From Hemerocallis citrina (Eukaryota; Streptophyta; Magnoliopsida; Asparagales; Asphodelaceae), in contig CM030365.1 of NCBI GenBank assembly GCA_017893485.1, forward strand, positions 33,881,000 through 33,944,999: a stretch of 64,000 bases of DNA. The letters run 5' to 3'. The notes under the pieces were generated by a model. That model was not told the origin of the DNA and made no database searches. It worked only from the letters and a program-made list of their open reading frames with translations. Numbering within the stretch: the stretch's first letter is position 1; each line of letters opens with the position of its first letter. Of this stretch, positions 22,819 through 36,500 are shown piece after piece. The position numbers and the translations under genes are program-made.

Positions 22819-23489
22819 CTAATGCTTTGACCGATGAATTCCTTAAGTTTTCTGATGTTTTTTAAATGATTATTTCTTCAAGTATAGATTATTAATCTAC
22901 TGTTTAAATGATGTTTTTACTACAAATTACAGTATCTTACAGAGAATTATATTTTATTTGTAATTGAGTTTTAAAAGTATTCTTATGATTGTATTTAAGT
23001 GAGTTATATGTGTTTTTCAACAAATTGATGTTTTAATGATTTTCTGTGATTTCAAGATATGGTTTTCTGTTACTTAATGGATTTAATCTTTTAGTTGAAT
23101 TCTGGAAATTTATGAACGCATTAAATGAATTTGGTTATTGTTGATTGAAGAAGTTTTCTTCATATAAACGTTTTGATGATGGATTTGTGAGTTTTATTGA
23201 AAGTTTTGGTATTGATGGTTGAGTTGTGAATCTCTAGGAGTTGAGTGGGAGTCCTGTGAACTGGAAGATGAGATTTTTTGTTTAGACCAGTTGGGTCTTG
23301 GGGTTGTTGTTGTAAAATTTAAGTCTGGTGGGATACACTAACTCTAAAGATAAGGTTTTTTGTGTTTTAATAATAACCAACTTAAGGATAGGCACTAGTA
23401 GAGATGTGAATGAACTTGGAAAACGTAGGTATATGCTCTTGGTCTATTAGTCCAACGGATGCATTCCAGGACTGTTTGTTGTCCTGTCT

Positions 23490-23720
23490 TGAAAGGACAT
23501 TTGTATGTTCGCGTGTCGAGGGTCTGCAGGTCAATTCACGAAGCATGCAGGGTGTATTCGTGTGTCGAGGGTCGACGGGCCTATTCACGGGATGTACTTG
23601 GTGTATCTGCACGTCGAGGGCCTCGCAAGCCTATTCGTGGGGTACACGATTGGGAGGTGATTCTCCGATTTTAGAGTTATTCTTACATGAAGCTTGCGCG
23701 TCGAGGGTTGTGATGCCTAT
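23490..23720. repeat. ~55-bp minisatellite in LTR E
   Basis: Repeats of GTGTCGAGGGTC...CCTATTCACG (at about 23512, 23560, 23610, 23700), imperfect. Confidence 0.8.
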
Positions 23721-24492
23721 TCGCGGAGTATTCTGGATCTTGTTTTCCATCACCGTAGTAGGATTAGTTGCATAACGAGGGATTTAACCCTATAAAGTGG
23801 AAAACGTTAAGGGCTTGCACCGGATCTATGTATTGTGGGATGCATAGAATCCGACAAGTATGCATTAGAGAGTCAGCATATAGCATTAATGTTTTTTTGA
23901 CTTGGTTTTATGCATGTTGTTTTCTGTTTTTCTACACTTGACACTTAGTCTAGTTTCACTTTGTGTTTTCTTGCCCTACTCTGTACTATTTCATAATCCT
24001 TGATGTTTTCATGTCTTACTTATTACTATCTCGTATTCCTTGATGTTGTCATGTTTTATCTATAGTTATTTCTTATTTCATTTTATTCTTACTGTTAATA
24101 CATGTTGTTTATGATTCTATGTTTCATATTTTATTTATGTTACATTTATTTTTATGTTACTCACACCGTTATGGCTGACCCCTGTAGTTTTGGGGGTTAG
24201 GGTTATCTCTAGCCTCATGTTTTACAGGCAGGTGCTTGTAACTTGGAATTTGGATGCTTGTGCTAGAATGATAATAAAGCTTATGTAAATTGTAAAAGAA
24301 TGTATTGTAAAGAAAAGATTTGTAATTCAAGGTGTTTTGTATTCCGCTATGTTTTGTAAATAAGTGATGTAATATGAGTTGAAATAAAAATTATCTATAT
24401 TTTTGGCTATGTTTACTATTGCAATTGAAGTTGATGCTAGGAATTGTGCCACGTATTTCTGAGATATCATATTGGAAATTCGGAGCGCTACA

Positions 24493-24790
24493 ATATCCAT
24501 AACTCTTCATAGGATATTGGGTAATTACTAATTAGTAATTACTAGAACCAAAGGAGCAAAGCAATTGCACCTAGATAAACTTATTCCACATACATAATAA
24601 ATAAATGATTCCTAATCGCGACATTCCTCGTGCAAAACCCACCGTCCACACTTTGTCGTATCTTTGACCGGATCTCCCTTGTCAGTATGGCATAATTGAG
24701 TACAAGCCAAACGGATGTCCTTAGTTTAAGAGATGTCTTGGCTTTCTAAATTAAGTACAAATGAGGAGGCGTGCAACCTCGCAAGTGGAT
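24493..24790. other. Unclassified sequence between LTR E and element D
   Basis: About 300 bp with no gene, repeat or element end that I recognise. It may be the oldest host sequence in this section. Confidence 0.5.
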
Positions 24791-27700
24791 TGTAACACCT
24801 TTTTTTTTATTTAAACTACTTCTTGTTTAAACGATTTTTTTTTTAGTATTTCTTGTTTAGACGATATTTAGAATAATCTTCTTAAATTCAATTAAAATTT
24901 CATCAGAGTCTCTCCTGAAATATTAGCCATTTTTATAGAAATTTCTTACAGAATTCTGCAAACAATTACATATATCACAACACAAATAATATATATCAAT
25001 CATCTCAGGCCAATCCAAGCAACAACACATAAGCAAAATATATATAGAGTTCTGGGGGCATATCTCATCATAATACGCAAGATATAAAATAAAAACAAAA
25101 AATTCGTTTGAAAACATAAATGATTTTTAGAAAAACGTTTGAAAAACCTTTCAAAAAAAATCCAAAGAGTCCAATTGTCACGCCCCGCTTCCCAAAAATA
25201 CGGAACACGAGTACATGACATTAGCCCAGCGAATGACTAATGTCATTCATAAGTTGTTTATCCGATCAACTCAACAATATGATCAACACAGAATAAATGT
25301 GCAGGCAATAATAATCTCATGAACAATAATTCTTGGAATGAAACAATAAAAATATCCAAATACAATAATAATCCAACATCTGGAAACAATAATAAAATTC
25401 GGAACATAAGCCCAATACAATAATAAATCCCAAAACAATAATAACAAGTTTCAATACAATAAGTTCATTTAAGCAATAAGCAATTAAAAAACATTAAGTC
25501 TTCAGAATCTTTGTTCTCCAATCACAGCAGGTAAATCTCCATCATTACCTGTGAACTCATCTAAAAAGAGGAGAAAAATTGTCCTTAGAGCAAGTCATGG
25601 ATAATAAGTAGAGAAAGCAGGGAACAATAGAATAACGGTATAACAATGATGTTAATGGATCAATAGGAATTAATAATATGGCACGATAGCAATAATCAAT
25701 ATCATGATAATCGATGTAATGGCTACAGACGATGATTCAATATTCGGTAACAATATTCAATTGTATCAATAACACTTAAACAATATTTGGTATCAATCGG
25801 AACGATGATGTACAATATGCAATGTCAATGTTGTGTCAATCCTTGTGTCTATTATTTATTTTAATCCTAACTAATGCATGTACTACTGCATCTCATACTA
25901 CAGGTTCGATGCATACAATCAATTTCGTTTAGACCGAATGGTGAATTCTATAGATCATGTGTCGGTACGGTAAGCACTGATACGATACAATATTGTTGCA
26001 TAATTCATTATAATGATACACTGATACACTGATTCACTGATTCACGAGTTCACGAGTTCACGGGTTCACGAGTTCACGACACGAAAGATTGGGGTGCTGT
26101 AGTCAGCGCTCCACAATCAATCGATAAACACTGGCTGACACAGTCACTACATTATTCACTACTCAAGTCATTCCCTTAAACTCTGGCTTATTAATTATTT
26201 TATTAATGCAACAATACAATATGTAATTTGAGACATGGGGTGGATAGTAGTATCAATAGGGGAACAATAAGGCGATAACATTGAGTAGGACAATTGGAAC
26301 GATGACAATAAGACATTGGGATCATGCAATGCAACATAAACACATTAATTCATGCAATAGTACAATATAGGAATAGTTAAACTGTTAAAAACTGAAATAT
26401 AAAATTTTGGATAGCAAGAGTAGCCTGTACAAAAATGCAGTTTTCTGCTATTTCAGAAATCGAAAAGTGAATCTGTCAGAAGTTCTAGAAACTAGACTTC
26501 CACACGGTTCCAACTCATATTTAAAGTTCAAAATCCGACAACAGTAGCTAGGTCAATCGCATTGTTCTTTACAGATTTCATGTTCAGGCAGAATTTCGAC
26601 ATTATGTTATTATAATTTTAGAAACAGCAAAAACATAGTATTAAATTCATAAAAAATATTTTCTAAACTCCTAAACATGATTACTAACAATTTGTAAATT
26701 ATCAGAGCAAAACTTTATCATTTGATCAGCCTTTTTACTGTTTAAACATGGAATGTACAATAATCTGAGAATCTGGAATTAAAAACACAGCTGTAGTAAA
26801 ATGGGCATAACTTTTGCTACAAAACTCGGAATTAAAAAATTAAAGATGTTTTGGAAACTAGAAAGATAAGGCTACAATTCATATTCATAAAGTAATTCGT
26901 TCTAAGATCATTTACTGGTTCAAAACTAGCAGTCAATATACAGGTCAGCAAGCAATATAAAGGGTTTTTGGGGGGTATTTTCATGAAATAATTTAATTTA
27001 ACAGGATGGGTATCAATTCTACTAGTCGATAAACTTCTCAATCAGCATGAAGGGTGTCAAAACATGATAAATAAAATTAGAACACGCTCATACATCAATT
27101 TATCATCAATCAATCATCAATCAATCAAACAACATACAACCTATCAATTGTCTCTACAATAATTTATTTGTGTGACGATTATATGAAAAACCCTATTATC
27201 AATTCTATATGCACTCATGAAAGATCCAAACTTTAGAGTCAAAAGTGGCACGATGTCAAAAAGAGATGAACGAAGTATAATACGATAAACAATGGGATCT
27301 ACTTGCAAGAGTTTCAACAAAATCTTAAATTTGATACAATTAAAAATTCAATAGGACAGTGACTTGCCAGTTAGACGGTAAGTTTGAATACCAAGAATAA
27401 CGGGATAAGAATCCTGAAGCAACGAACCCACGAACTAGCAATTCACCAATAGCACGTGAAATATACATGCAAAAAAAAATATCCAAAGCAAAAAAGCAAT
27501 ACAAAGAGAAACAACAGCGGCAACAGTGGCCAGGGCGGCGGTGCTGGCGTCAACGGCAAGCGGGATTGACATCGACGGAGTGGGTCGACAGATTGGGGGT
27601 TGGGATTTGGGGTTTGATGGGTTCTGGCGTCGTCAATGTCGAGGACAGGGAAAAGGTGGAGGTGCAGGGGGGTTTCGGTGTGGTGGCAGCATCGACAAGG

Positions 27701-27875
27701 GGAGTAGGGTGGCGACGGGGTATGGTCGCCAGAGTTGGGGATTCGCCGGAGAAGATGAACGAAGAAGGGGATGGGTTACTGTGGATTTGGCAGGAAAACG
27801 GGGAGAGAGAGAACGGTGAAGAGAGAGAGAGAGAGGAAAGAGAATAAGCGGATATGGTTTCAGAATTGTACAATT

Positions 27876-27905
27876 TTTAGGGTTTGCAAGAGAGTTGTAT
27901 TTATA
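27876..27905 (-). promoter_or_regulatory. LTR C core promoter: TATA box then telobox
   Basis: Minus strand CTCTATAAATACAAC with TATAAATA at 27905-27898, then AAACCCTAAA at 27885-27876, followed by a CT-repeat leader (CTCTCTCTCTCTC at about 27836-27824). Confidence 0.65.
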
Positions 27906-28148
27906 GAGTACAATTAGGGTACTGGGTTAGTCATTGAGGGTCCAATAATAGCGGATTGGAGTTAAAACAAATGAAATTGGGTTTTTAGGGTTCAAATGAG
28001 AAATATATCTAAATCAATAGGGTTCTAACAAAAATATCCACAATTAAATAAAAGATAATAGGTTCCACAAGAAAAGTTCAATCAAGAAGAACGTAAATTT
28101 TTCATAAACAAATTTAATCAAAAAAAAATAATCAAGAAAGAACAATAG

Positions 28149-28150
<2 letters not shown>

Positions 28151-28232
<82 letters not shown>
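28151..28232. repeat. (TA)n microsatellite, about 41 units
   Basis: Uninterrupted TA run near the start of LTR C (minus strand). Confidence 0.98.
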
Positions 28233-28233
<1 letters not shown>

Positions 28234-30229
28234 TAAATGAAATAGTGAAATGCATATAAAATTGACAATGTTCGGACTTAAAACAAAATAATAGTAATAA
28301 TAATAATGCTAATAATAATGATAAAAACAATAAAACCGATAACAATAATAATAACAACAATAATAACAAATATTAATACCAATAGCAATAAGAATAACAA
28401 TAATAATAATAATAATAAGCATCACAATAGGATTTAAGTTTAACAATTTATTAAAATCCGAAAATTAATAATATGAATAGTCGATCAATTAGGGATAGAA
28501 AACAAGTTCAAATATACCATTATTCAAAATGAATAAAATCTCGATTAGAAAACACTTCAATACAAGGTCTGAAATAAACTTAGCACAAAATAAATTTATA
28601 AAAAAAATCAAATTATAGAAAATACACGAAAAATACTAATTATCGGGAATGGGGATTACACCAATACTCCACAACGATGCGGGTACAGATTTTGCATACT
28701 TCATCACATCACAATATATCTTCATCTCATACAGAACATACATAGTCTCCCAAAATACAAAATATTACACAAATATTATCATTTACCTCATTTCTACATA
28801 ACTTAGGATAATAAAAGTATATAATTGATACATATATCACCAACTCTACAACGAGGAAGGTATAACTACAAAACTAAGTACTACTAAGGTATCTCACCTT
28901 GCTTATAACCAAAACCTGCAAAGAGAGTTAAGGACGTCCATCCTCAGGGAGGGACTCCTCTAACCCCCCAAAAATAACATAGGTCAACCATAACTGGTGT
29001 GAGTATAATCTATAAGGTTAGTTACTAAAATAAATAAATTGAATGAAATTTAAAGATCTTATTATCATGATGATATTTAAATTTAACCTGAAATTAAACA
29101 TAAAAACATAGCAAAGATAGCACGAAGTAATTTTTCTAATCTTCAACCAATCTACATACCAATATCCACTCACTCTACCTTTGAAGTTGTGCCTAGGCAG
29201 GTAGTTCCCACCATTTACCAGGCAAGTAGTTCCTCGACACAATTCCAAGGCATACCAAACTCATTATATATTTCGTTTGTACTGTAATATTCCTCCTCAT
29301 CTTATGCTATATTCATTTACATTTTCGTCTCATAACATCTTATAATACAATAACATTCATTCTCCTTTTTATACAGTTTACTTTCCTTTTTATTTTTCTT
29401 TCATCATACCGCTTACTTTAATTCTCCTTCTCATTTTATCATATACTTCGCTTTATATTTCATTCTCATCTCATCATACAACTTACTTTACTTCTCATTC
29501 ATATTAGGTAATATATCTTACTTTCATATTCATTCACATCTCATATTACAACTATCAAATCAACACCCCACCGATCCACCTTGGAGTTGTGCCTAGGCAG
29601 GTAGCTCCCACCATTCCCATAGAAATAGCGGGCGTGTAGTTCCTCGACACAAGGCGTACCAAACTCATATCATATCATGTTTTTATTTTAGCAACCATCC
29701 TCATCACATAATACCACTTACTTTTATTTCTTATCACATAATACACCTTATTTTACGTTTCATTCTCATAATAATACATCATACTTTACTTTTCATTCAC
29801 ATAATACATAACACATTTTCAATACTTTTCATTTTTATGCACATAACACAATTTCTTTACTTATCATATTCATTCACATACTCATAACACATTTTCTCTA
29901 CTTATCATATTCATTCCCACAACACAATTTCTTTACTTTTTTTTCTCATTTCATAACGCATTTGCTTTACTTTTCATGCTGATTCACATAACCCATTTTC
30001 TTTACTTTTTCATTCTCATTTCCAATCATACACTTTCTTTACTTTATCATTCTCATTTCAAACTTACCCATTTTATTAATTTGTCGACCAGTGCCCTACA
30101 TCATCCCAAATACTTAAGCTGTTAGCCCAGTAAACACGCGGACCACTGCCCACCAAGGGTCTTACGCGTATGAGGCTATGTCTTCCTACCAGCCTATGCC
30201 AGCGAGGGAATACATGATACCCCAAGTAG

Positions 30230-30490
30230 AACTTGTGTAATATACACCGCACCCCAAACATAGTTTTGGTAATAACCACCGCACCCCAAGTGGAACTTAG
30301 GTAATATACACCGTACCCCAAACATAGTTTGGATAATAATCGCCGCACCCCAAAGCCGATAGCTTGGGTAATATAACACCACACCCCAGATAAACTGGGT
30401 AATATACCGGACCTCAAGCCGATAGCTTGGGCAACATAACACTGCACCCCAAACATAGTCCATGTAATAAACACCGCACCCCAAGCTGGT
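30230..30490. repeat. CACCGCACCCCAA minisatellite in LTR D
   Basis: About eight imperfect units of roughly 30-35 bp built on CACC(G)CACCCCAAACATAG and AACTTGGGTAATATA. Bordered by T/C-rich short repeats (29270-30060) and ACCATGTTATTTATC repeats (30650-30800). Confidence 0.85.
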
Positions 30491-31845
30491 TCTTGGGTAT
30501 TAGGAGTCTAGCCCAAACCCCCAGGATTTCTATAGGAACTAGTAAACAAAATTTAACTTTTATAAACATTTTCATTCTCATCTTTTATCCCATTTTATTA
30601 TCACCTATCATCTTATCTTTTATCTCAACATATTATCACATATTCGGCATACACCATGTTATTTATCTTCTCACATCACGTGTTATGCATACACCATGTT
30701 ATTTATTATCACATCATATTATTACATATCATAAAATATACCATGTTATTTATCTTGTCACATTATCACATATTATGTATATATCATGCTATTTATCTTA
30801 TCATATCATTTTATCACATATTATTTCATCTTAATCACCTGCATATCATACATATACCAAGCCATTAATTTCATTTTTTATCATACCTAATTCTCATTTA
30901 CCATCCATATGTCAAATGTACACCGTGTCAGTTAACACACCATAATATCATATATTTAATTTCTATTTATCACCCCATATCATACATACACCATGCCCTA
31001 AATCACTTCATATTATCATATATAAACCCAATATATCACTATAAACCCAATATATCACTATAGCACCAAATATTCAAAATCAAGCAAATACACCATAGTA
31101 CAGTTTCAACTATTAAAATTTTGTATTTTCTATTAATTCCTTATCAGGCCATAACCATCACAAATCACATTTGATAAGTCTAAAATTTTTCCACAACATA
31201 AAATATATCTAGTATGATATACAACTATCAAAACACAGAAACTCGGTAAACAGCTCCTCCGCTACACGTCCATGGTCGCTACCACCGCCTATTACCATGT
31301 TTGAATATCAATTAGTGTTAAAAACTCCCAAAGCAGTCCAAATTTACAGCTAGAAATACTTTGAGTTCTTACAGGCATTTCATTGAACGTTCGGCGTGCA
31401 TTATACGTATCCACACACTCACAATTCTATTAATTTGGTTTTAAGCCTATAAATTCCTCCAAAATTTATTCTAAATCATTTCTCATAATTTTCAACATTC
31501 CTATTGCCAAGCTCTAACAAATTTCAAGCATAAACTCTTCTAATTTCAAACAGAAAACCCTAACTCTTTTCAAATTCACTCCTACCATATCAAATAAAGA
31601 ATTAATTGCTTCTAACATGAAGATTATCCCTTAATCTCTCTACTACCCTATTTTTCTTGTCAAAAATTGAAAACATACAACCCTATACAATTTAAGGAAA
31701 TTATTTCTCACCGTCCAAGAAACCAATTCGAGAAACCAACACTGAGATGTTAAAGAGCACCCTCTAAAATTTTCTTTAAATGGCTAAGAAATAGTGGGAA
31801 TTCGAAAACCTAATTAAAGAAAACAAAAGAAGGGAAAGTCGCCCC

Positions 31846-31864
31846 GGGGGGGGGGGGGGGGGGG
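31846..31864. repeat. G19 homopolymer
   Basis: Nineteen consecutive G preceded by CCCC, in the leader region of LTR D. The length may be unreliable from sequencing or polymerase slippage. Confidence 0.9.
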
Positions 31865-31956
31865 TCTGATCGACGGGTAAGAGGAGAAGGATGGAGGGGG
31901 AAATTGATAAAGAAAAAAGGGAAAAATAATAATAAACCCATCCACGGCTTTCTCAT

Positions 31957-31966
31957 TATTTATATA
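31957..31966 (-). promoter_or_regulatory. TATA box of LTR D
   Basis: Minus-strand TATATAAATA, 190 bp from the LTR start at 32156. Confidence 0.55.
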
Positions 31967-32156
31967 CCCATATATTTCTATTTTCCGTAATAAAATCTAA
32001 TAAAACCCACTCCACCGGATGAATAAATAAATTAACGAATATATATAAAATAAAATTGCATATTTATGCATAATAATAAGAATAACAATAATATCCAATA
32101 GAAATAAAAGAAATACAAACGACTATTTTTAAATCATAAAATAAAGGGGTGTTACA

Positions 32157-32863
32157 TTTATACACCTCAAAAGAAGCTCATCCCCGAGCTTTGAGTACTG
32201 AGGAAAACAAATCAAACATCTATTTACCAACTCATCCATATCCTTCATAATACTAGACCATCAAATGGTCCTCCCGAGATATCTTCACCTCCTCGTACCT
32301 CCTAAATATACAATATACCTAGTGCAATATGTCGTATCTATCACCTGTCGCCGAAGGTCATGCACATCAAAAGACCTAATTTATCGCTGTCTATCCTCGA
32401 TCTCATCCATAATCCATCATCATTATCTGGAATATTTACTATATTATGAAGGACATTCATCCATATCATCAAACTTAAGTGATGTATGATCAATATTAAG
32501 TAAAAATTTCGGATCTGAGCTCGAACAATTTACAGCAAAATCGACTGTCGTACCGATAAACTACCCGAATATAAGATTATATCATCACCCTATCCTCAAG
32601 TGGAATCAAATTAGGTCAAAATTCCAACACTTTCCATTCCTAAAACCTCAAAAAAGCTACTATCATAATCCTAATTAGGGCATACACACCTCAAAATCAG
32701 AACTTTTCCACTTTAGAATTCAAGCAATATACTTAAGACTCATACAAACAAAATTGTAAACTCATTACCAACATACATGAACCCACATCCACCTATTACA
32801 GGATCACTAAGATACTAGTCATCCAAGGCCTTATCCTAGTTAACCTAGGCTCTGATACCAAAC
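32157..32863 (-). other. Internal region of element D with PBS and polypurine tract
   Basis: About 707 bp. At the minus-strand 5' side is TGGTATCAGAGCC (32860-32848), the initiator-Met-tRNA type primer site. At the 3' side, GGGGATGAGCTTCTTTTGAGG (about 32186-32166) resembles the end motif (gaggacgaa...ttaagg) common in chromovirus-like gypsies just before the LTR. No coding domain recognised between them. Confidence 0.75.
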
Positions 32864-33492
32864 TGTAACACCCCAATTTTTTTTTAAACTACTTCTTGTT
32901 TAAACGATTTTTTTTTTTTACTATTTCTTGTTTAGAAGATTTCTTACTTAGAATAATCTTCATAAATTTCAATTAAAATTTCGATAAGTCTCCCGTGAAA
33001 TATTAGCCTTTTTTACAGAAATTCCTTACGGAATCTGCAAACAATTACATATATCACAACACAGGCAATATATATCAATCATCCCCAGGTCAATCTAAGC
33101 TACAACACACAGGAAAAATATATATAGGGCTCTGGGTGCATATCTCATCATAATATACAAGACATAAAACAAAAACTAAAAATTCGTTTGAAAACATAAA
33201 AGGGTTTTTTTAGAAAAACCTTTCAAAAACAAATCCAAAGAACCCAATACTCCACAACGAGGTGGATACGGGTTTGCATACTTCATCACATCACTATATA
33301 TCATCATCTCATACAGTAACATACATAGTCTCCCAAAATACAAAATTTTACACAAATATTATCATTTACCTCATTTCTACATGACTTAGGATAATAAAAG
33401 TATATAATAGATACATATTTCACCAACTCTACAACGAGAAAAGTATAACTACAAAACAAAGTACTACTAAGGTACCTCACCTCGCTGATAAT
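32864..33492 (-). repeat. Truncated 5' LTR of element D
   Basis: Matches 24791-25175 plus 28661-28905 of the other LTR, without the C insertion. It stops where a Sirevirus LTR begins (33493). Confidence 0.88.
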
Positions 33493-33592
33493 TGTTGATT
33501 CCTGGTTTTGATGACTACAACACAATATTCTATCACATATCTCTTGTAGGGTGTATCAAAGTCAATACCATAGTGGAATACACAAAGGCAAA
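33493..33592 (+). repeat. Start of a Sirevirus LTR, plus strand (100 bp)
   Basis: TGTTGATTCCTGGTTTTGATG and the next bases match the first ~100 bp of the Sirevirus LTR at 60751-59306 read on the other strand. It is cut at 33593 by a C-family LTR. It could be the 5' end of the plus-strand Sirevirus seen from 60752, but the link is lost. Confidence 0.75.
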
Positions 33593-36500
33593 TGTCACGC
33601 CCCGCTTCCTAAAAATACGGAATACGAGTATATGACTAAAGCCCAGCGAATGTCTAACGTCATCCATATGCTGTTTATCCGATTAACTCAACAATATAAA
33701 CAATACAGAACAATTGCGCAGGCAATAATAATGATCTCATGAACAAAAATACTTGGAATGAAGCAATAAAAATATCTAAATTCAATAATAATAATCCAAC
33801 GTCTGGAAACAATAATAAAATCCGAGACATAAACCTAAAACAATAATAATCCAATCGAAAATAATAACAAGTCTCATTTGTCACGCTTTGCTTTCCAAAA
33901 GAGAATACGGAATACGGATACGTGACAAAAGCCCAGCAAATGATTTTCATCATCCATAAGCTGTTCAAGAATCATTACAACATCACACAAAATAATCAGA
34001 GTCGAAAGCAAAAGTATCAACCAACATGCACATATGAACCAAAATACCAACAAGAATACTTGAAACCAAATATGTAAATCTCAAATAGTTATGATCTGAA
34101 TAAAACAATATCCTGGGTCATATTACCCAAATACAAAATAAATATCCAAGTAGCAGATATAATTATTCATGAATAAGAGGAAAATAAATAAATGTAGCAA
34201 GAGCTCCAACAACTAATATCTCATCTCGCCAATTCCATCTGGAAGTTGATCTCCAAAATCTGCAATTTAATAAATTACAGGAAAGAGAAAAAGAGAAAAT
34301 AAGGTACCCGTCAATTGCAAGTTACGGGCCGCTTGTAATGCTGGATACAAGTACATGGAAAAAACTAACTAATAGCATGGAATAAGCATGATCTCAAAAT
34401 AAGCAACTAGCATGGTAAGGTGAACAAGTATAAGTAGCATGCAACAAGTGTCAAGTAACAAGTATCATGTAAACAAACATCAAGTGACAAGTATCATGTA
34501 ATCATGTATCAAGTGTCATATATCAAGTCTGATATAAACAAGTCTCAAGTATTATGTAGTCAAGTGTCAAGCAAGTATGTATCATATTCAAGCATCATGT
34601 TCAAGGATCATGTATCAAGTCTTATAGTGATTACTATCTAGGTAGCACTTCATGCGCCCCATATTATAACACATGGTTGCTACAAAAAACAGTTTCGCTT
34701 TAGATTTCATAGGGGACCATACAGGGCAGTGTACTCGGGTATTCATAGAATCACAGAATTTGGTCGGTAAACTTGATCGGTAACTTGATCAGTAACAGAA
34801 TATTAACTTGATCGGTAATTGATCGGTAAACTTGATCAGTAACTTGATCTGTAACAGAATATTAACTTGATCGGTAACATGTCATATAGGAAACACAAGT
34901 CTCCTTTCGAGTACACATTTCTGCACTATCCACTACTAGATCTTTCCCATTAAATCCCCGGCTTGATTATTTATTATTATTCTCAAACATGCATGTATAA
35001 GCATGAAACATTGTCAAACTAACATGGCATAATCAGTATCAGGTCTAGGGTAATAAATAAGCACGCATAGATGATAGACAGTCACATAAATCAGCAAAAC
35101 AGTGTATGTTCATATTCAAGACAGCATGACAGTACAGTACTAAAACAGTGATTCCTGTTACTACAGAAATCTAAATCTGAATCCGTCAAAACGTATAGAA
35201 AATAGACTCCCAACTGAATCTAGCGAGTATAAATAAGTCATATAGTAATTCACAAAAACGTAGTTCAAAAACTGATTTGAATCCAGAAAATAGGTTCAGT
35301 CAGAAATCAGAAAATCGAATTCAAGAGAAGGAAAACAGCATGAAAACTCATTAAATAAATTCACGATAAATCTGGGGTATTCCCCTATAAGTCTAGTATC
35401 AGAATATAAAGTTTCATAATTTTCCAGTAAATTAGCTTAGCCAACAAAATTTAGAAGACATCAAGAAACGATAGTTTGGTAAATCTGGAATTCCCGACAC
35501 AGTTATACGAAAACTGTAATATCTCGCAAACCATGAAACGAAATCCAAATCCGCTAAAGGGAGATGAAAATAGACAATACAAAATAATTTTCATATTTCA
35601 CAAATATTTTTCATACAGTCAAAGGAATAAGTGTGAAAATATGATTCTTTACAAAACAGCGAGCAAAATACAACAAGCGCAGTCTTTATAAACAAGCATG
35701 AAACGGCATATAAAACTCATCAATAAAATTTACCAAAATTCTAGGTAATCCCTAACTAGATAAAGAAATACTGACCAAAGTTTTGGATCAAAATAATATA
35801 TGTAGCTCAAAATGATTTAGTCATCAAAATCACCAAGAAACAAAATCTGGAAAAGATCTACACCTCTATAGTAAAACAGTCATAACTCACGCATACGAAA
35901 ACAAAATCGAGCAAGATTAGAGGGGTTGGAAAGAAGACGAAATCCTCTAAAACTCATATTTTATACTAAAATTAAGATTCTGACCTTAATATGGTCTAAA
36001 TTATTGATCAAGACAGATTATCGGCAAAATACAGAATTTCCTCAAAAACCAAAATCAACATAGATCCAACGAAACTTGATCCAAACACAACCAAATATGA
36101 AATCGAGTCTACCAAGTGTCCTAACATCATGAAATAGGGTAATTAATATATCCAAAGCAAGTCTATTACATAGATCTCAACAAATACCCAAATTCTCACA
36201 AAGGTCCCACAAAAATGATCAAATCAAGAACGAGCAAAACCTAAGTTGTTTCATGTTAATTTTGTGTTGTGAGTCCACTATGGTCAAATAGCACTATAGA
36301 GACAAACTCATCAACTTACATCACACACGAGTTGTCTCTAGAACCCAACTACACTACAAGCGGTATTTTTGACTTGTATCATACAAAGAAATTTGAGTAC
36401 AAGTTACTTACCTTAATCAATGATGAAAACATTTCCAAGCAAGAACAACGGGAACGGATCCCGGCACGAACTCAACGATCGCACAACCCACGAACTAAGA

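Larger units (their letters stand above)
16645..24492 (+). repeat. Solo LTR 'E' (gypsy type), interrupted by solo LTR B1
   Basis: Begins TGTAATACCCC and ends GGAGCGCTACA. Flanks are ACATC (16640-16644) and ATATC (24493-24497), a target duplication with one change. Without the nested B1 and its duplication it is about 3.8 kb. It has a TATA box (17272-17278), a splice-donor-like AG|GTGAGT (17424-17431), a (TA)n tract, a palindrome array (22551-22818) and a ~55-bp minisatellite (23490-23720). Phrases such as TTACTCACACCGTTATGG are shared with the D family. No internal domain is attached, hence solo. Confidence 0.8.
25176..28660 (-). repeat. Solo LTR 'C', minus strand
   Basis: 3,485 bp. On the minus strand it runs from TGTAATCCCCATTCCCG to GGAAGCGGGGCGTGACA, with CCAAT on both sides (25171-25175, 28661-28665). 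The D 5' LTR at 33243-33247 shows the same site with a single CCAAT, the empty allele. Inside: (TA)n, TTA-rich tract, TATA box and AAACCCTAAA box, CT-rich leader, donor-like CTG|GCAAGT (about 27370-27362), short repeats. Confidence 0.95.
24791..32156 (-). repeat. 3' LTR of element D (interrupted by solo LTR C)
   Basis: About 3.88 kb without the insertion. On the minus strand it starts TGTAACACCCC at 32156. It contains a TATA box (31957-31966), a donor-like GACG|GTGAGAAATA (about 31712-31699), a G19 run, two copies of a GTTGTGCCTAGGCAGGTAG block (29183, 29586) and a CACCGCACCCCAA array (30230-30490). It is related to LTR E. Confidence 0.82.
24791..33492 (-). mobile_element. Element 'D': minus-strand LTR element with a 0.7 kb interior
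   Basis: On the minus strand: a truncated 5' LTR (33492-32864), primer site TGGTATCAGAGCC (32860-32848), about 700 bp interior, and a complete 3' LTR (32156-24791, holding solo LTR C). LTR ends are TGTAACACCCC and GTGTTACA. The two LTRs align from 24791 and 32864 for about 630 bp; then the right one stops where a Sirevirus LTR begins. There is no gag-pol, so it is either non-autonomous or internally deleted. Confidence 0.8.

Noticed and set aside
27467..27873. Gly/Glu-rich and Pro/Ser-rich open frames in LTR C
   Set aside because: Composition of the CT/GA-rich leader; no domain, and they overlap on opposite strands.
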